From NCBI GenBank assembly GCA_028289585.1, contig JANQPI010000020.1:222039-286038 (forward strand): DNA of 64,000 nucleotides, given 5' to 3'. The position numbers and the translations under genes were made by a program. Source of the stretch: Candidatus Zixiibacteriota bacterium (GTDB taxonomy: Bacteria; Zixibacteria; MSB-5A5; GN15; FEB-12). Positions 54,298 through 63,285 of this stretch are shown piece after piece. The first letter of the stretch is position 1. Each line of letters begins with the position of its first letter. The notes beneath the pieces were generated by a model that saw only the letters and a list, made by a program, of their open reading frames with translations, was not told where the DNA came from and did not search any database.

Positions 54298-55112
54298 CTA
54301 TTGACAGGATGGAAGAGGATTTTGGTTAATGAAGAGGTGGTCGATCATAATCGAGAGGTCGACCAGAGACATCAGCCCGTCGGCAGACAGATCAAGGTTA
54401 GCCTCATCGGGACAGCGCGCCGGTGGGCCACCTAGAAACAGATAATCGATCATCTTTGTGAAATCGGGAAAGTTCACGAAGTCGTAAATGTCGCCGTCGA
54501 CGTTACCTCGCCGCGCAACGCAGCAATCCACTGCGGCGTCACGGATGCGCATCGACCCATTCCAGCGCACCGGAGGCGTAAAAGATACGGAGTCAGGACG
54601 AATGACAAGGTCGAGTGATTGGACGGGACCTACGCTGATCGTATCAAAGACAGCTGAATCAGCAATTGACCATTGAGATGCTGTGAAGTAGTAGCGAGCC
54701 AACTCAACGGGGTTTCCGTTCGACATCAGCGAAGAACCTAGAGGTTGAGCCGAGACCGCATTGAAAGATATCTGGTCATACGCATTCGAACTATCTCGCG
54801 AATTGGATCGATACGCACTCAGATAACTGTTGAATGCTGACTGTACGTCCGATGGCAAGACCGCACTGTCGAGGGTGAAGTACGGATTCGACCATGCGAA
54901 AGAGGCTGATGCAGCCCGAATCTCGGAACTGTCAATGGCTACTCGAAGCAACAGCACCAATTGATAGTCGGGTATCCCACTGCTTGGTAAGAGCAGCGGA
55001 ATGAGATCGAACCTCGCCGTATCAGAAGCCTTGGCGTCTTTCACGGCCCCAGCGCTCAGTCCAAACGCCAGGAGCAAGCCCCGACAACCGTCACGAACGT
55101 GGATTTAGTCAT
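54298..55112 (-). CDS. Dockerin-type secreted protein, frameshift in signal peptide
   Basis: The main frame (259 codons from TTG 55077) encodes a cohesin-like/beta domain and a C-terminal dockerin doublet (FVNFPDFTKMIDYLF, LMSLVDLSIMIDHLF, ending PLPSCQ). It lacks a good start. Upstream, AGAGG and ATG at 55112 open another frame, MTKSTFVTVVGA. One extra G in the GGGG tract (55079-55082) would join them into a perfect signal peptide (MTKSTFVTVVGGLLLAFGL). So this is either an assembly error, a phase-variable tract or a recent mutation. A good promoter lies upstream. Confidence 0.75.
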
Positions 55113-55249
55113 AGTAAAACCTCTGTGGATTAGATGGATACGACGTGCTGAAGATTGAATTGACGGGGAGGAGCAGATTTCGATACGAAACCCGGCGATA
55201 ATGCAGACCACTAGCTATGGGTGGTCGCACAGCCCTCCTCACACGGTTT

Positions 55250-55265
55250 CAGTGATTACTCACTG
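55250..55265. promoter_or_regulatory. Palindrome at the dockerin-gene transcription start
   Basis: CAGTGA-TTAC-TCACTG (6-bp arms) spans the predicted start site of the 55112 gene. It may be an operator or a 5' hairpin. A second inverted repeat, GACCAC...GTGGTC, lies about 30 nt farther into the leader. Confidence 0.4.
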
Positions 55266-55267
55266 AC

Positions 55268-55296
55268 AATATATAACTTTCGCCAGAAAGCGGCAA
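55268..55296 (-). promoter_or_regulatory. Promoter of the frameshifted dockerin gene
   Basis: On the minus strand TTGCCG (55291-55296), 17 bp, TATATT (55268-55273). Predicted start ~55261, giving a ~150-nt leader. Confidence 0.7.
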
Positions 55297-55416
55297 TTCA
55301 CCGCGAACGGTTTTGAGGAAAATCGACGTCCTCGACGAGTCGTATCAGTTTGCGTGAAGGTTCGTCTAGATTCAGATATCGCTAGTGGGTGATTGAGACG
55401 AAATCGAACAGACTAC

Positions 55417-56193
55417 TCATAGCTGCGGGAGGTCGGTAGCGAGAGCGGCACCGATAATGCCGGCGTCGTTCCCCAACTGCGCGGGGCGAACCTCGGCGCG
55501 CGTATCGAGATACGCTTTGAAGTGATCGAAATTTTCCGAGACACCGCCGCCGAACACGATCAGTTCCGGCGAAAGCAGCATCTCCATCATCGCCAGATAC
55601 TCATGGACCCGGGCACCCCACTCCGACCAGGAGAGACCGAGTTTCGTTTTGATCGACGCCGCGGCGTAATCCTCAGCGTCGCCACCATTCAATTCCACGT
55701 GACCGAATTCAGTATTGGGAAAGAGCCGACCACGATGAAAGAACGCGGTCCCGATGCCTGTGCCAAATGTTGTCATAAGCACCGTCGCCCCGCTGTCACC
55801 GGCTTGATCGCGAGCGGCACCGAATCGGAGCTCCGCGAGGCCCGCAGCGTCGGCATCGTTCATGACTCGGACCGTTTGGTCAGTAAGGGCGCCGAAACGT
55901 TCGGCAATCGGGAAGTTTTTCCAGCCGTCATCGACGTTCGCCGCCGACCGGGCAATACCGTTTTTAACCACGCCGGGATAACCGATGCCGATCGGACCGG
56001 ACCAGCTGATGTCCCGAAGCAGCGTCGCGACGATGCCGAGGACGGCGTCGGGAGTCGCGGGGTTCGGGGTGGGGCGAATGATCGCCGCACCCCGAATCGT
56101 TCCACTAACACAATCGACAACCTCCGCTTTGATCCCGGTACCGCCAATGTCGATACCGAGTGCGGCGTGAGCGCCGGGGGCGCTCTCAGTCAT
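55417..56193 (-). CDS. ppgK: Polyphosphate glucokinase (ROK family)
   Basis: A 258-residue ROK-fold kinase with phosphate loop LGIDIGGTGIKAEVVD, catalytic Asp in VMNDADAAGLAE and TTFGTGIGTAFFHRGRLFPNTEFGH, which closely follows polyphosphate glucokinases. It phosphorylates glucose with polyphosphate or ATP. The ROK zinc motif (CxCGxxGC) is absent, as expected for this subgroup. The start overlaps the ferritin stop by 8 bp. Confidence 0.87.
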   Translation of the reverse strand: MTESAPGAHAALGIDIGGTGIKAEVVDCVSGTIRGAAIIRPTPNPATPDAVLGIVATLLRDISWSGPIGIGYPGVVKNGIARSAANVDDGWKNFPIAERFGALTDQTVRVMNDADAAGLAELRFGAARDQAGDSGATVLMTTFGTGIGTAFFHRGRLFPNTEFGHVELNGGDAEDYAAASIKTKLGLSWSEWGARVHEYLAMMEMLLSPELIVFGGGVSENFDHFKAYLDTRAEVRPAQLGNDAGIIGAALATDLPQL

Positions 56194-56689
56194 CGCTGTT
56201 TTGAATCATGTGCCAGAGGCGGTTTTCGAGCATGAGCAACTGACCCGGATTGTCGGTCATGTTGACCATCTGGAGCAGCTCCGACGCCGAGGCGACTTCC
56301 TCAACCTGCTCGGCAACCTTCCAATCGATGAATTCGCGGGTGGCGTAGTCCTCAAGATCGTAGGCAAGCTTGGTGATCTCGTGGACCTGCTTGGTCGTTA
56401 CCTCTTCGTGATGCAGGAACGACTTGACCGCGTCCTTCGCCGACTTGAAATCGGTTTCCGGTCCTTTGATCGTCGTGATTTTGACCTCGCCCCCCTGATC
56501 CAGCAGGTACTGGGCAATCTTCGCTGAATGCTCGCGTTCCTCGTCGGACTGCTTGAAAAAGAACTTCGCAAACACCTTGAGTCCCTGGGCCTCGAACCAG
56601 TAGGCCATCGAGAGGTACGACATCGCGTTATACAACTCGTTGTTGACCTGTTCGTTGAGCCGATCAGCCATCTTCTTGTCTATCATCAT
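56186..56689 (-). CDS. ftnA: Bacterial ferritin
   Basis: A 167-residue non-heme ferritin. Ferroxidase ligands are in place: Glu18 (NNELYNAMSY), Glu51 and His54 (SDEEREHSAKI), plus later Glu residues (DWKVAEQVEEV). It stores iron as ferric mineral in a 24-mer. It is coupled to ppgK downstream. Upstream TTGCGC with TTTAAT 15 nt later is a tentative promoter. A GGAGAG precedes the start. Confidence 0.95.
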   Translation of the reverse strand: MMIDKKMADRLNEQVNNELYNAMSYLSMAYWFEAQGLKVFAKFFFKQSDEEREHSAKIAQYLLDQGGEVKITTIKGPETDFKSAKDAVKSFLHHEEVTTKQVHEITKLAYDLEDYATREFIDWKVAEQVEEVASASELLQMVNMTDNPGQLLMLENRLWHMIQNSDD

Positions 56690-56820
56690 GAGTGTCTCTC
56701 CTTGTTACCAGGTGTACTATTAAAAGCGCACGGCGGGGGGCGCAAGTTCCCGCACGCGAAATAGAGGACAGAGCCCCGTTTGGTGCCATTAGAGAATTCG
56801 GGAGGATGGCCGAAACGGCC

Positions 56821-57762
56821 CTACGGGCAGGCGACGAGCGGATCGAACGCGATGAACAGATGCGAAATCAGGACCGAGAGATCCGGCAGGCCGATCAACC
56901 CGTCGGTGCTCCCATCGAGATTCGCCTCATCGGCACAGCAGAGTGGTGTGAACGTAATGAACAGGTGGTCGATCAGACGGCTGAGGTCAGGTAGGCCGAC
57001 ACCGTCATTGACATCGCAATCGACGTTCCCCACGCTACCAACGCAGCAGGGACCACCGGTATTGCACACCCCCGACGGTGCATTGAGACCGAGCGACCAG
57101 AGCGTAACGTTGCCCGGAAACGCATAGACCGACACCGCATCTTCCCAACTCCCCTGGAAGTCGACATAGGACGCGCAGACACGCCCATTGGTACCAGCAG
57201 AATCGAGGTTGATTCCCAAACGACCGATACCGAGCACCTGGGGAGCTTCGACACCCGCGAAGTACGGCCCCGAGACACAGACCGTGTCATTCAGCGGCAG
57301 CGTGTAGACAACCTGGGCGAACGGTGGAACCTCGAGTTGATACAGCGGGCCGGCAAATAGCACGTTGGCCGGGGTCGGGCAGGCTGGAAATTGGGGGTCG
57401 AGATTGTAGAGCATTGGCTGTACCGGAACCAGCAGTGTGCTGTCGGTCTGGTTGGTAACCCGCCAGACAACATCGGTGACGCCGAACGGATAGGTCGACA
57501 GGCAGCCAGTTTCGATTGGATCCTGATAGACAGCGAACCGTTCGTCGCCAACAAACCAGTTGGTCAGCCACCCGGCCGAAGCGGTCATCCACTCGCCGTC
57601 GCAGACAGCGGTAGCACCATTTGTCGGCCGGTCCCGGTCGCTTCCGGGCGTGACGGTGATTTCTGATCGGGGGGTGACATCGATGGTGGTCGTCCGTTCA
57701 GCGGCGGACGGCAGACCAACACCACAGATGAGCAATGCATAACAGATCCATTTGCGACGCAT
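56821..57762 (-). CDS. Dockerin-type secreted protein
   Basis: A 313-residue exported protein with a signal peptide (WICYALLICGVGLPSAA), a beta-rich domain (~25-235) with several Cys, and a C-terminal dockerin doublet (~240-313): GNVDCDVNDGVGLPDLSRL and GSTDGLIGLPDLSVLISHL, ending DPLVACP. No enzymatic motif is visible. GGCCG-TTT-CGGCC directly follows the stop and may form a small 3' hairpin. Confidence 0.82.
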   Translation of the reverse strand: MRRKWICYALLICGVGLPSAAERTTTIDVTPRSEITVTPGSDRDRPTNGATAVCDGEWMTASAGWLTNWFVGDERFAVYQDPIETGCLSTYPFGVTDVVWRVTNQTDSTLLVPVQPMLYNLDPQFPACPTPANVLFAGPLYQLEVPPFAQVVYTLPLNDTVCVSGPYFAGVEAPQVLGIGRLGINLDSAGTNGRVCASYVDFQGSWEDAVSVYAFPGNVTLWSLGLNAPSGVCNTGGPCCVGSVGNVDCDVNDGVGLPDLSRLIDHLFITFTPLCCADEANLDGSTDGLIGLPDLSVLISHLFIAFDPLVACP

Positions 57763-57853
57763 GTTGTCAAAATAGGCAAGTCGCGGGCCGAGACAAAAAG
57801 AAATCGTCCCCCAAGTCGGTCAAAAAACCGAAAACTCACAGTTGGACAACGAT

Positions 57854-58591
57854 TTAGATGGTGACGTCGCGGCGGGTTAGCCAAATCCCACCAATCGTAG
57901 CCACCGTAACAGCGAGGATCAGGCTGGCCCAGATTGCGGTTTCGGGCCAATCGCCGGTACCGTTGGTGCTGCTGAGCGGCCATTGCCAGGGGAACCACTT
58001 GCCATATTTCGAACCGGTTTGGAAGAGACCACCGAACGTACCGGCAATCGCGACACCGATGGCGACAGCGAAACTCGACCAGCGCCAGGCGACGACGAAG
58101 TGAATGGCGACTAGCGCCAAGCTGGCGACAAACATCTTCCCAAACCCGAGCAGATAGTCTTGCCAGAGCATCGGTCCGGGCGGCATCTCGACCCCCAGAG
58201 AGGTGAGAACGGTCGGCAGGAGCAGCATCCCCGCGTACATCACAACGTAACTGACGAAAAGCAGCAAAATGACAGTCGCGAGTTTAGCGGTATACACCAC
58301 CCCGCGTGTTACCGGTTGGGCGAACAGATGCTTCCATCCCCCGTTGGCATGCTCAAGACCGGCGATCAGCGCGGTTTGCGTAGCAATGAGCATCGGCACC
58401 ATAAACAGAGCCCAGAGGACGACATAGCGAAAGCCGTAGGCGACCCAATTGGGTATCGCCACATTCCCCGCAGTGATAGCAAGGATATTCAATACGAACA
58501 CCGTAGCCGGTGCTGCGACCGCGAGTAGTAACGCGACTGTTCTGCGCAACTTGACGACTTCACAGGTGAGTGCGGCAGCAAACCCGGTCAC
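57854..58591 (-). CDS. ABC-2 type transporter permease
   Basis: A 245-residue membrane protein with six hydrophobic segments and the layout of BcrB-like ABC-2 permeases (AALTCEVVKLRRTVALLLA at the N-terminus, NGGWKHLFAQPVTRG in the first cytoplasmic loop). It partners the ATPase encoded just upstream (4-bp ATGA overlap). The substrate is unknown; the family often exports peptides or lipids. Confidence 0.85.
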   Translation of the reverse strand: MTGFAAALTCEVVKLRRTVALLLAVAAPATVFVLNILAITAGNVAIPNWVAYGFRYVVLWALFMVPMLIATQTALIAGLEHANGGWKHLFAQPVTRGVVYTAKLATVILLLFVSYVVMYAGMLLLPTVLTSLGVEMPPGPMLWQDYLLGFGKMFVASLALVAIHFVVAWRWSSFAVAIGVAIAGTFGGLFQTGSKYGKWFPWQWPLSSTNGTGDWPETAIWASLILAVTVATIGGIWLTRRDVTI

Positions 58592-59508
58592 GAGATCCGC
58601 TCCGTTTTGGTATCGGCGGTCAGCGCCAGAAATGACTCCTCGACACTTGGTCGGACGATGGAGAGATGGGCAACATCGATTCCCCGCTCCACTAAACGGC
58701 GGTTGATAGCCGCGGCATCGACCGCGCTTGTTACCACTGCCTGAATTTGTCCCTGATCGTTGAGGTGCGCCTCAAGATTCTGACTCCGCAAAATCTCCAT
58801 CGTTACCGTTGGTTGGTTCGTCACCAGAACGAGACGCGGTTCCATTTGCGCGTGTAGATCGGCCTTGCTCCCCTCAAACACAAGACGACCACGATGAATG
58901 ATACCAACGGTCGTCGCAATTTGCTCGACCTCTGCCAGCAGGTGACTCGAGATCAGTACGGTCGTCCCAAAGCGCTCGGGCAGTGATCGAATGAACGTCC
59001 GCATCTGCTCGATACCACGGGGGTCGAGCCCATTCGTCGGTTCGTCGAGGATCACCAAATCAGGTTCACCAAGCAGTGCGGCCGCCAATCCCAGCCGCTG
59101 TTTCATGCCAAGCGAGTAGCCACCAGCGCGGCGATCGGCTGCGGCAGTCAGCTCCAGCATGTCCAGAAGCAGAGCAATCTGCTTGGTATCCGAACGGCGA
59201 AGCCGCGCCGTCAGGCGAAGGTTCTCTCTCCCGGTTAGATGCGGATAGACCGACGGTCCCTCAATGAGCGCACCAATTCGAGACCGGGCGGCACGTGACA
59301 CACCCGATTGCCCAAAGAGCGATACTGATCCGCTGTCCGGTCGAAGGAGCCCGAGAAACAGGCGCAATGTCGTGGTCTTGCCGGCACCATTGGCGCCCAG
59401 AAAGGCATAGACCGAGCGCACCGGAATCGACAGGGAGAGGTTGTCGACGGCTATCGTACGGCCAAACGAGCGGTACAGACGATGGGTTGCGGCGATCGCG
59501 TCGGGCAT
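58588..59508 (-). CDS. ABC transporter ATP-binding protein (BcrA-like)
   Basis: A 306-residue ATPase with Walker A LGANGAGKTTTL, signature GYSLGMKQRLGLA, Walker B LVILDEPTNGLDP and H-loop ISSHLLAEVEQ. The C-terminal ~90-residue extension is typical of drug/peptide ABC-2 exporters. It forms an exporter with the downstream permease. Confidence 0.92.
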   Translation of the reverse strand: MPDAIAATHRLYRSFGRTIAVDNLSLSIPVRSVYAFLGANGAGKTTTLRLFLGLLRPDSGSVSLFGQSGVSRAARSRIGALIEGPSVYPHLTGRENLRLTARLRRSDTKQIALLLDMLELTAAADRRAGGYSLGMKQRLGLAAALLGEPDLVILDEPTNGLDPRGIEQMRTFIRSLPERFGTTVLISSHLLAEVEQIATTVGIIHRGRLVFEGSKADLHAQMEPRLVLVTNQPTVTMEILRSQNLEAHLNDQGQIQAVVTSAVDAAAINRRLVERGIDVAHLSIVRPSVEESFLALTADTKTERIS

Positions 59509-59541
59509 TACCGACTGGACGGTTTTGCGTTAGCTATTGTT

Positions 59542-60051
59542 TCAGCTTTCGACTCGGGGAGTGCGGACAACGCGACTCTTATGTCCGGTCTTGACATTGA
59601 GATCGACGTAGTTAGCGATGCAGATATCCCAGTCGAGAAATCGCGAGATATCCGACAGTTCTCGGGCGACAACGGCGGCTTGCCTGAGAGCCCGAACCTC
59701 CTCATTGAGGTTTTCAATCGTCAACCAGTCGGGCTGACCGGTCAGCCGTTTGATCGATGCAATGATGTAGCGATCAATGTACCGCGCGTGGTCGTAGAAG
59801 CGTTGGCTGCGCACGAGGCGTCGTGTCTTGTCTATTGCGCGAAGGAGCTGGGCCTTGTAATCATGACGGACTTTGAAGATAACCCCGAATTGTTCCTGGC
59901 CCAGCGGTTCGACTCGCTCCTCCCGCATCGCCGGAAACAACCGGCGCGCCTTGAGAAGCGCGAGATCGGCGGTTGAGGCCTCCAGCAGGGCTTTTCCGGC
60001 ATTCCCCTCGAAAACGAGGAGCGCCTCAGGATAGCGAAGCTTGTAACGCAT
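59542..60051 (-). CDS. Hypothetical protein (169 aa)
   Basis: A soluble, mostly helical protein beginning MRYKLRYPEALLVFEGNAGKALLEA with a short beta hairpin (split here: RYKLRYPEALLVF), then basic helices (QLLRAIDKTRRLVRSQRFY, NLNEEVRALRQAAVVAREL). It has no signal peptide and no recognised family. It is divergent from the lipoprotein at 60072 with about 20 bp between the starts. Confidence 0.55.
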   Translation of the reverse strand: MRYKLRYPEALLVFEGNAGKALLEASTADLALLKARRLFPAMREERVEPLGQEQFGVIFKVRHDYKAQLLRAIDKTRRLVRSQRFYDHARYIDRYIIASIKRLTGQPDWLTIENLNEEVRALRQAAVVARELSDISRFLDWDICIANYVDLNVKTGHKSRVVRTPRVES

Positions 60052-60071
60052 GGTATAGTATGGTATCGGCG

Positions 60072-60683
60072 ATGTTGAGACGTGATTTCACCCGAGTCTG
60101 TCCCGTGATCCTGTTTCTGACGATCGGACTGGGTGCCTGCGGCGATCAGTCCGCCAAGGAGACCGACGCCCCGGGTATCTCGGTGGCGGTTGGCCAACCA
60201 AGCCCGCAATCGGCCCTGCTCCAGCTTTCGGCAGGCGGCCTGGGCAAGGTTGGCTCGGAAACCCCCTTCGATTCTGCGACGATCGCCGGAATGATTCCTG
60301 AGATCACGATTACGGTACCAACGACCCTGCCCCACCGCTTTGAACTCAGGCGTAACGATCATCTCGTTGCGGTTATGCTGCCGAATCGAGACCGCAACAC
60401 GGTCGGGACGATCGACGTCTTCCACTCCTCCCTCCTTGAGGGCCTGGGCGTCGGCATCGGCATGATGAACGCAACGATTCAAGTCACCAAAGGGACCGAC
60501 TCCCTCACCTGCGGAGTTCCGCCAGGGACGCCGACCGGCGAATTCGCCTGTTTCTTTGATCCCGCTCCCACCCTCTGGTACTTCTATCGCGTGGAAAGCT
60601 GGAGTGCACCCACGCTGCCGCCGGATTCGCTTCGGTTACGAGCCCCTCTGGTCCGGGTCCGCTGGCTCCATCAGCCGTTCTAG
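60072..60683 (+). CDS. Lipoprotein of unknown function
   Basis: A 203-residue protein with a lipobox (VILFLTIGLGAC, Cys23), then a beta-rich domain (GMIPEITITVPTTLPHRFEL, VGIGMMNATIQVTKG). ATG at 60072 begins at the basic signal-peptide start; ATG at 60060 is an alternative. A TATAGT -10-like element at 60054-60059, with no clear -35, would place the transcript start about 6 nt before 60072. No family is recognised. Confidence 0.68.
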   Translation: MLRRDFTRVCPVILFLTIGLGACGDQSAKETDAPGISVAVGQPSPQSALLQLSAGGLGKVGSETPFDSATIAGMIPEITITVPTTLPHRFELRRNDHLVAVMLPNRDRNTVGTIDVFHSSLLEGLGVGIGMMNATIQVTKGTDSLTCGVPPGTPTGEFACFFDPAPTLWYFYRVESWSAPTLPPDSLRLRAPLVRVRWLHQPF

Positions 60684-60701
60684 TCGCGAGTAAAATGAGA
60701 A

Positions 60702-60729
60702 GGCCGCCCGGGGAGTGTCCCAAGCGGCC
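60702..60729. terminator. Hairpin between convergent genes
   Basis: GGCCGC (60702-60707) and GCGGCC (60724-60729) pair, with an inner GGG/CCC. It lies between the convergent lipoprotein and M1 peptidase stops and could serve both strands. No strong T-tract is present. Confidence 0.5.
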
Positions 60730-60753
60730 CAATTCACTTGATGGATCGACGAA

Positions 60754-63012
60754 CTACGGCGCGCAGCCGACGTTGAGCGGTCCAAATGTGACGAACAGGT
60801 GATCAATGAGGAGACTGAGATCGGGAAGTCCGACAGTGCAGTCACCCGTGACATCGGCGGCGGCGTTTGGTGCCGGAAACGCCTGACCGGGATTGATAAA
60901 CAGATAGTTGATTAGCAGAGAAAGATCCGGCAAACCAACCGATCCATTCAGATCGAGATCACCCGGGATAACTGTCGAAGGGCTCACGGTCAGCGTAAAC
61001 GGCTCCGTATCAGTGTAACCGTCGGTCATATCGGCGGCGGTAACCGTAAAGGCGAAGTCGCCGGTTTGGGTTGTTACACCCGAGAGAACACCGCCCGAAC
61101 TCAACGTGATGCCGGTCGGCAGCGCGCCGCCGGTGATCGAGAACTGTTTGACTCCCGATCCTCCCCGGACACCAAGCGTGTCAGTATACGCGTAGTACTG
61201 GGCGGCCGGTGCGATCGAGTCGACGGGTGTGACAATCTGCATCGTCCACGGGCTGGAGGACGTCGACATCAGCACCCACGACTGCGGATCAATCGTCACC
61301 GCACTAAGATCGGCCGGTCCGTTGAGCTCATACACATTCGTTCGGGCATTCGGTTGGATACGAATCGTCGTGTCCGGTCCGGAGGCGTAATTGAGAAAAA
61401 CATCGAACGGCATTGAAAAGATCTGCGGATTCGAGGTCTGCGTCTGATCGATCCGCAGGAAGACCTTGCGACCACCACCCCACTTCGGCTCCGACCAGAA
61501 GCTGTAGGAGTAACGTGGATAGTATTCACCGTAGATCCACTCCTGGAAGAACCAGTCGAGGTCTTGTCCGGTCGCCTGCTCAACGATGAACTGAAACTCT
61601 TCGGTCGTTGCCGAACCATGGCGATGTGGGGAGTTAACGTAGGCATTGATCGCGGCCGTAAAACCATCCTCACCAAGAACGCCGCGCAGCATGTGAACGA
61701 CCCACGCACCTTTATCGTAGACGCGGGAGCTAAAGATGTTCCAGACCTGCGACGTGTCGGCAACGTAGATCGTTCCACCGCCCGTGTACCGCATGCCGAG
61801 CATGTAGTTGCGGTACGCCGTCCAGCCATCTCGATTCAGCAGATAGAGTGCTTCTGAATACGTCGCAAAACCCTCGTTGAGCCAGATATGCCCCCAGTTG
61901 TTACAGGTGATCATGTCACCGAACCACTGGTGGCCAAGCTCGTGAACGACGACGGATTCCAGGAACCCAAACGACGAGCCACTCATCGAGGTCATCGTTT
62001 GATGCTCCATGCCGCCGCCCCATTCGAAATTCGCGTGACCGTATTTTTCGCGAAGGAACGGATACGGTCCCCAGTCCTCAGCAAGCAGATCAATCGCTTC
62101 GGGGATGATCCCCCAGCGAGGAAGCGAGTAGGTGTAGCGGTCCGGATAGACAGCGTGGACGATCGGCATCGTATCCGCTCCGCTGTTGTACACGTACTCC
62201 TGTGTCCAGACGGTGTAGTCGGAGATTGCCAGGGAGAAAAGATAGGTCGTCATCGGATACGTGACGCGATAATAGTACGTCGACACGTTCCCGGTGTTGA
62301 CCGTGGAATCGAGGATACCATTCGACGCACAGTAGAATCCGGTGTCGACGGTAATCGCCATGTGCATTGAATCCGGCTTGTCATCCATTCGATCTTTGCA
62401 CGGCCACCAGGAACGAGCGAAGTAGGGCTCTGATAGCGTCGAGATAACGTCGGTCCCCCCCCGCGTATCGAATGAAAAGCCCTGGAAGCCACCTTCGGTC
62501 GGATGCCCGTGATAGTGGATCGTGGCCGCAAACGGTTGTCCGGACGAATAGGCGCTGGCAAAATCGACAACGACCAGGTCACCCGGTCGCGTGTAGCTGA
62601 GGGCACCCCCACCCGATGAAGTAACCGAATCGACAACCATGTTGGCCAGAAGATCGAGTTCAATCGACGTGACCGTCCCGGCAACGGCGACCGCCTCCAC
62701 GGTTACCGATCCATAGATTATTTCTGTTGTATCGTTGACCCTCAAATCGACACGATAACATGTCACGTCGTAATCTGTCTGCGCTGTGGCCTGCGATACG
62801 CGTTCCCGCCGCTCCTCGGCCAGAGCAGCCGCGCGCAGACGCAACACTTTGTCATGCCACATCTTCTGGTGAATCATCGTCGGCGACGCCGCCTCCCAGT
62901 TCACCGTATCGGGGTCAAAGGTCAGGAGTCCGTCCTCGGCAAAGGGTGTCGGGGTAAGGGTGAGTACCAGAAGAGTTCCGGCCAGGAGGGAGAAGAATCG
63001 CCCGCGACGCAT
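60754..63012 (-). CDS. Secreted M1-family aminopeptidase with dockerin
   Basis: A 752-residue exported metallopeptidase. The signal peptide is ~1-25. The M1 N-terminal beta domain (~80-265) precedes the catalytic domain with GGMEHQTM (in place of GAMEN), the zinc site HELGHQWFGD (357-366) and Glu380 in NEGFATYSEALY. Residues ~610-680 resemble a putative-Ig/cadherin-like domain (GGALPTGITLSSGGVLSG). The C-terminal dockerin doublet (DLDLNGSVGLPDLSLLINY, VTGDCTVGLPDLSLLIDH) ends GPLNVGCAP. A CRP-like palindrome lies about 100 bp upstream. Confidence 0.93.
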   Translation of the reverse strand: MRRGRFFSLLAGTLLVLTLTPTPFAEDGLLTFDPDTVNWEAASPTMIHQKMWHDKVLRLRAAALAEERRERVSQATAQTDYDVTCYRVDLRVNDTTEIIYGSVTVEAVAVAGTVTSIELDLLANMVVDSVTSSGGGALSYTRPGDLVVVDFASAYSSGQPFAATIHYHGHPTEGGFQGFSFDTRGGTDVISTLSEPYFARSWWPCKDRMDDKPDSMHMAITVDTGFYCASNGILDSTVNTGNVSTYYYRVTYPMTTYLFSLAISDYTVWTQEYVYNSGADTMPIVHAVYPDRYTYSLPRWGIIPEAIDLLAEDWGPYPFLREKYGHANFEWGGGMEHQTMTSMSGSSFGFLESVVVHELGHQWFGDMITCNNWGHIWLNEGFATYSEALYLLNRDGWTAYRNYMLGMRYTGGGTIYVADTSQVWNIFSSRVYDKGAWVVHMLRGVLGEDGFTAAINAYVNSPHRHGSATTEEFQFIVEQATGQDLDWFFQEWIYGEYYPRYSYSFWSEPKWGGGRKVFLRIDQTQTSNPQIFSMPFDVFLNYASGPDTTIRIQPNARTNVYELNGPADLSAVTIDPQSWVLMSTSSSPWTMQIVTPVDSIAPAAQYYAYTDTLGVRGGSGVKQFSITGGALPTGITLSSGGVLSGVTTQTGDFAFTVTAADMTDGYTDTEPFTLTVSPSTVIPGDLDLNGSVGLPDLSLLINYLFINPGQAFPAPNAAADVTGDCTVGLPDLSLLIDHLFVTFGPLNVGCAP

Positions 63013-63110
63013 GTGCGCCTCCTTATCTCGATCCCGCTGACGGTCGTCCGGGATCTAGTGACCGGCTCGCCGAGGAGAGGACTGGCGAGTCCGTAGCGTT
63101 ACTGCAAGTT

Positions 63111-63126
63111 CGTGATAAAGATCACA
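63111..63126. promoter_or_regulatory. CRP/FNR-type palindrome upstream of the M1 peptidase
   Basis: CGTGA-N6-TCACA (read on the minus strand as TGTGA-TCTTTA-TCACG) is nine of ten bases of the E. coli CRP core and also resembles FNR/DNR sites. A TTGACG (63141-63146) lies just upstream on the minus strand. No CRP-family gene is in the window. Confidence 0.45.
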
Positions 63127-63285
63127 AATTTGGATGATATCGTCAAGACGTAAGCGACTGTAAGGCAAAGATTTGCTCAAAATCCTGACTTGTCCATAGA
63201 CGTTCTGTTGCAAAGATGAACAGAACCGAAGATTTGGTCAGCGTTTGTCTAGATTCGGTCGAAAGAGAGGGCGCCGGCGGTGATC

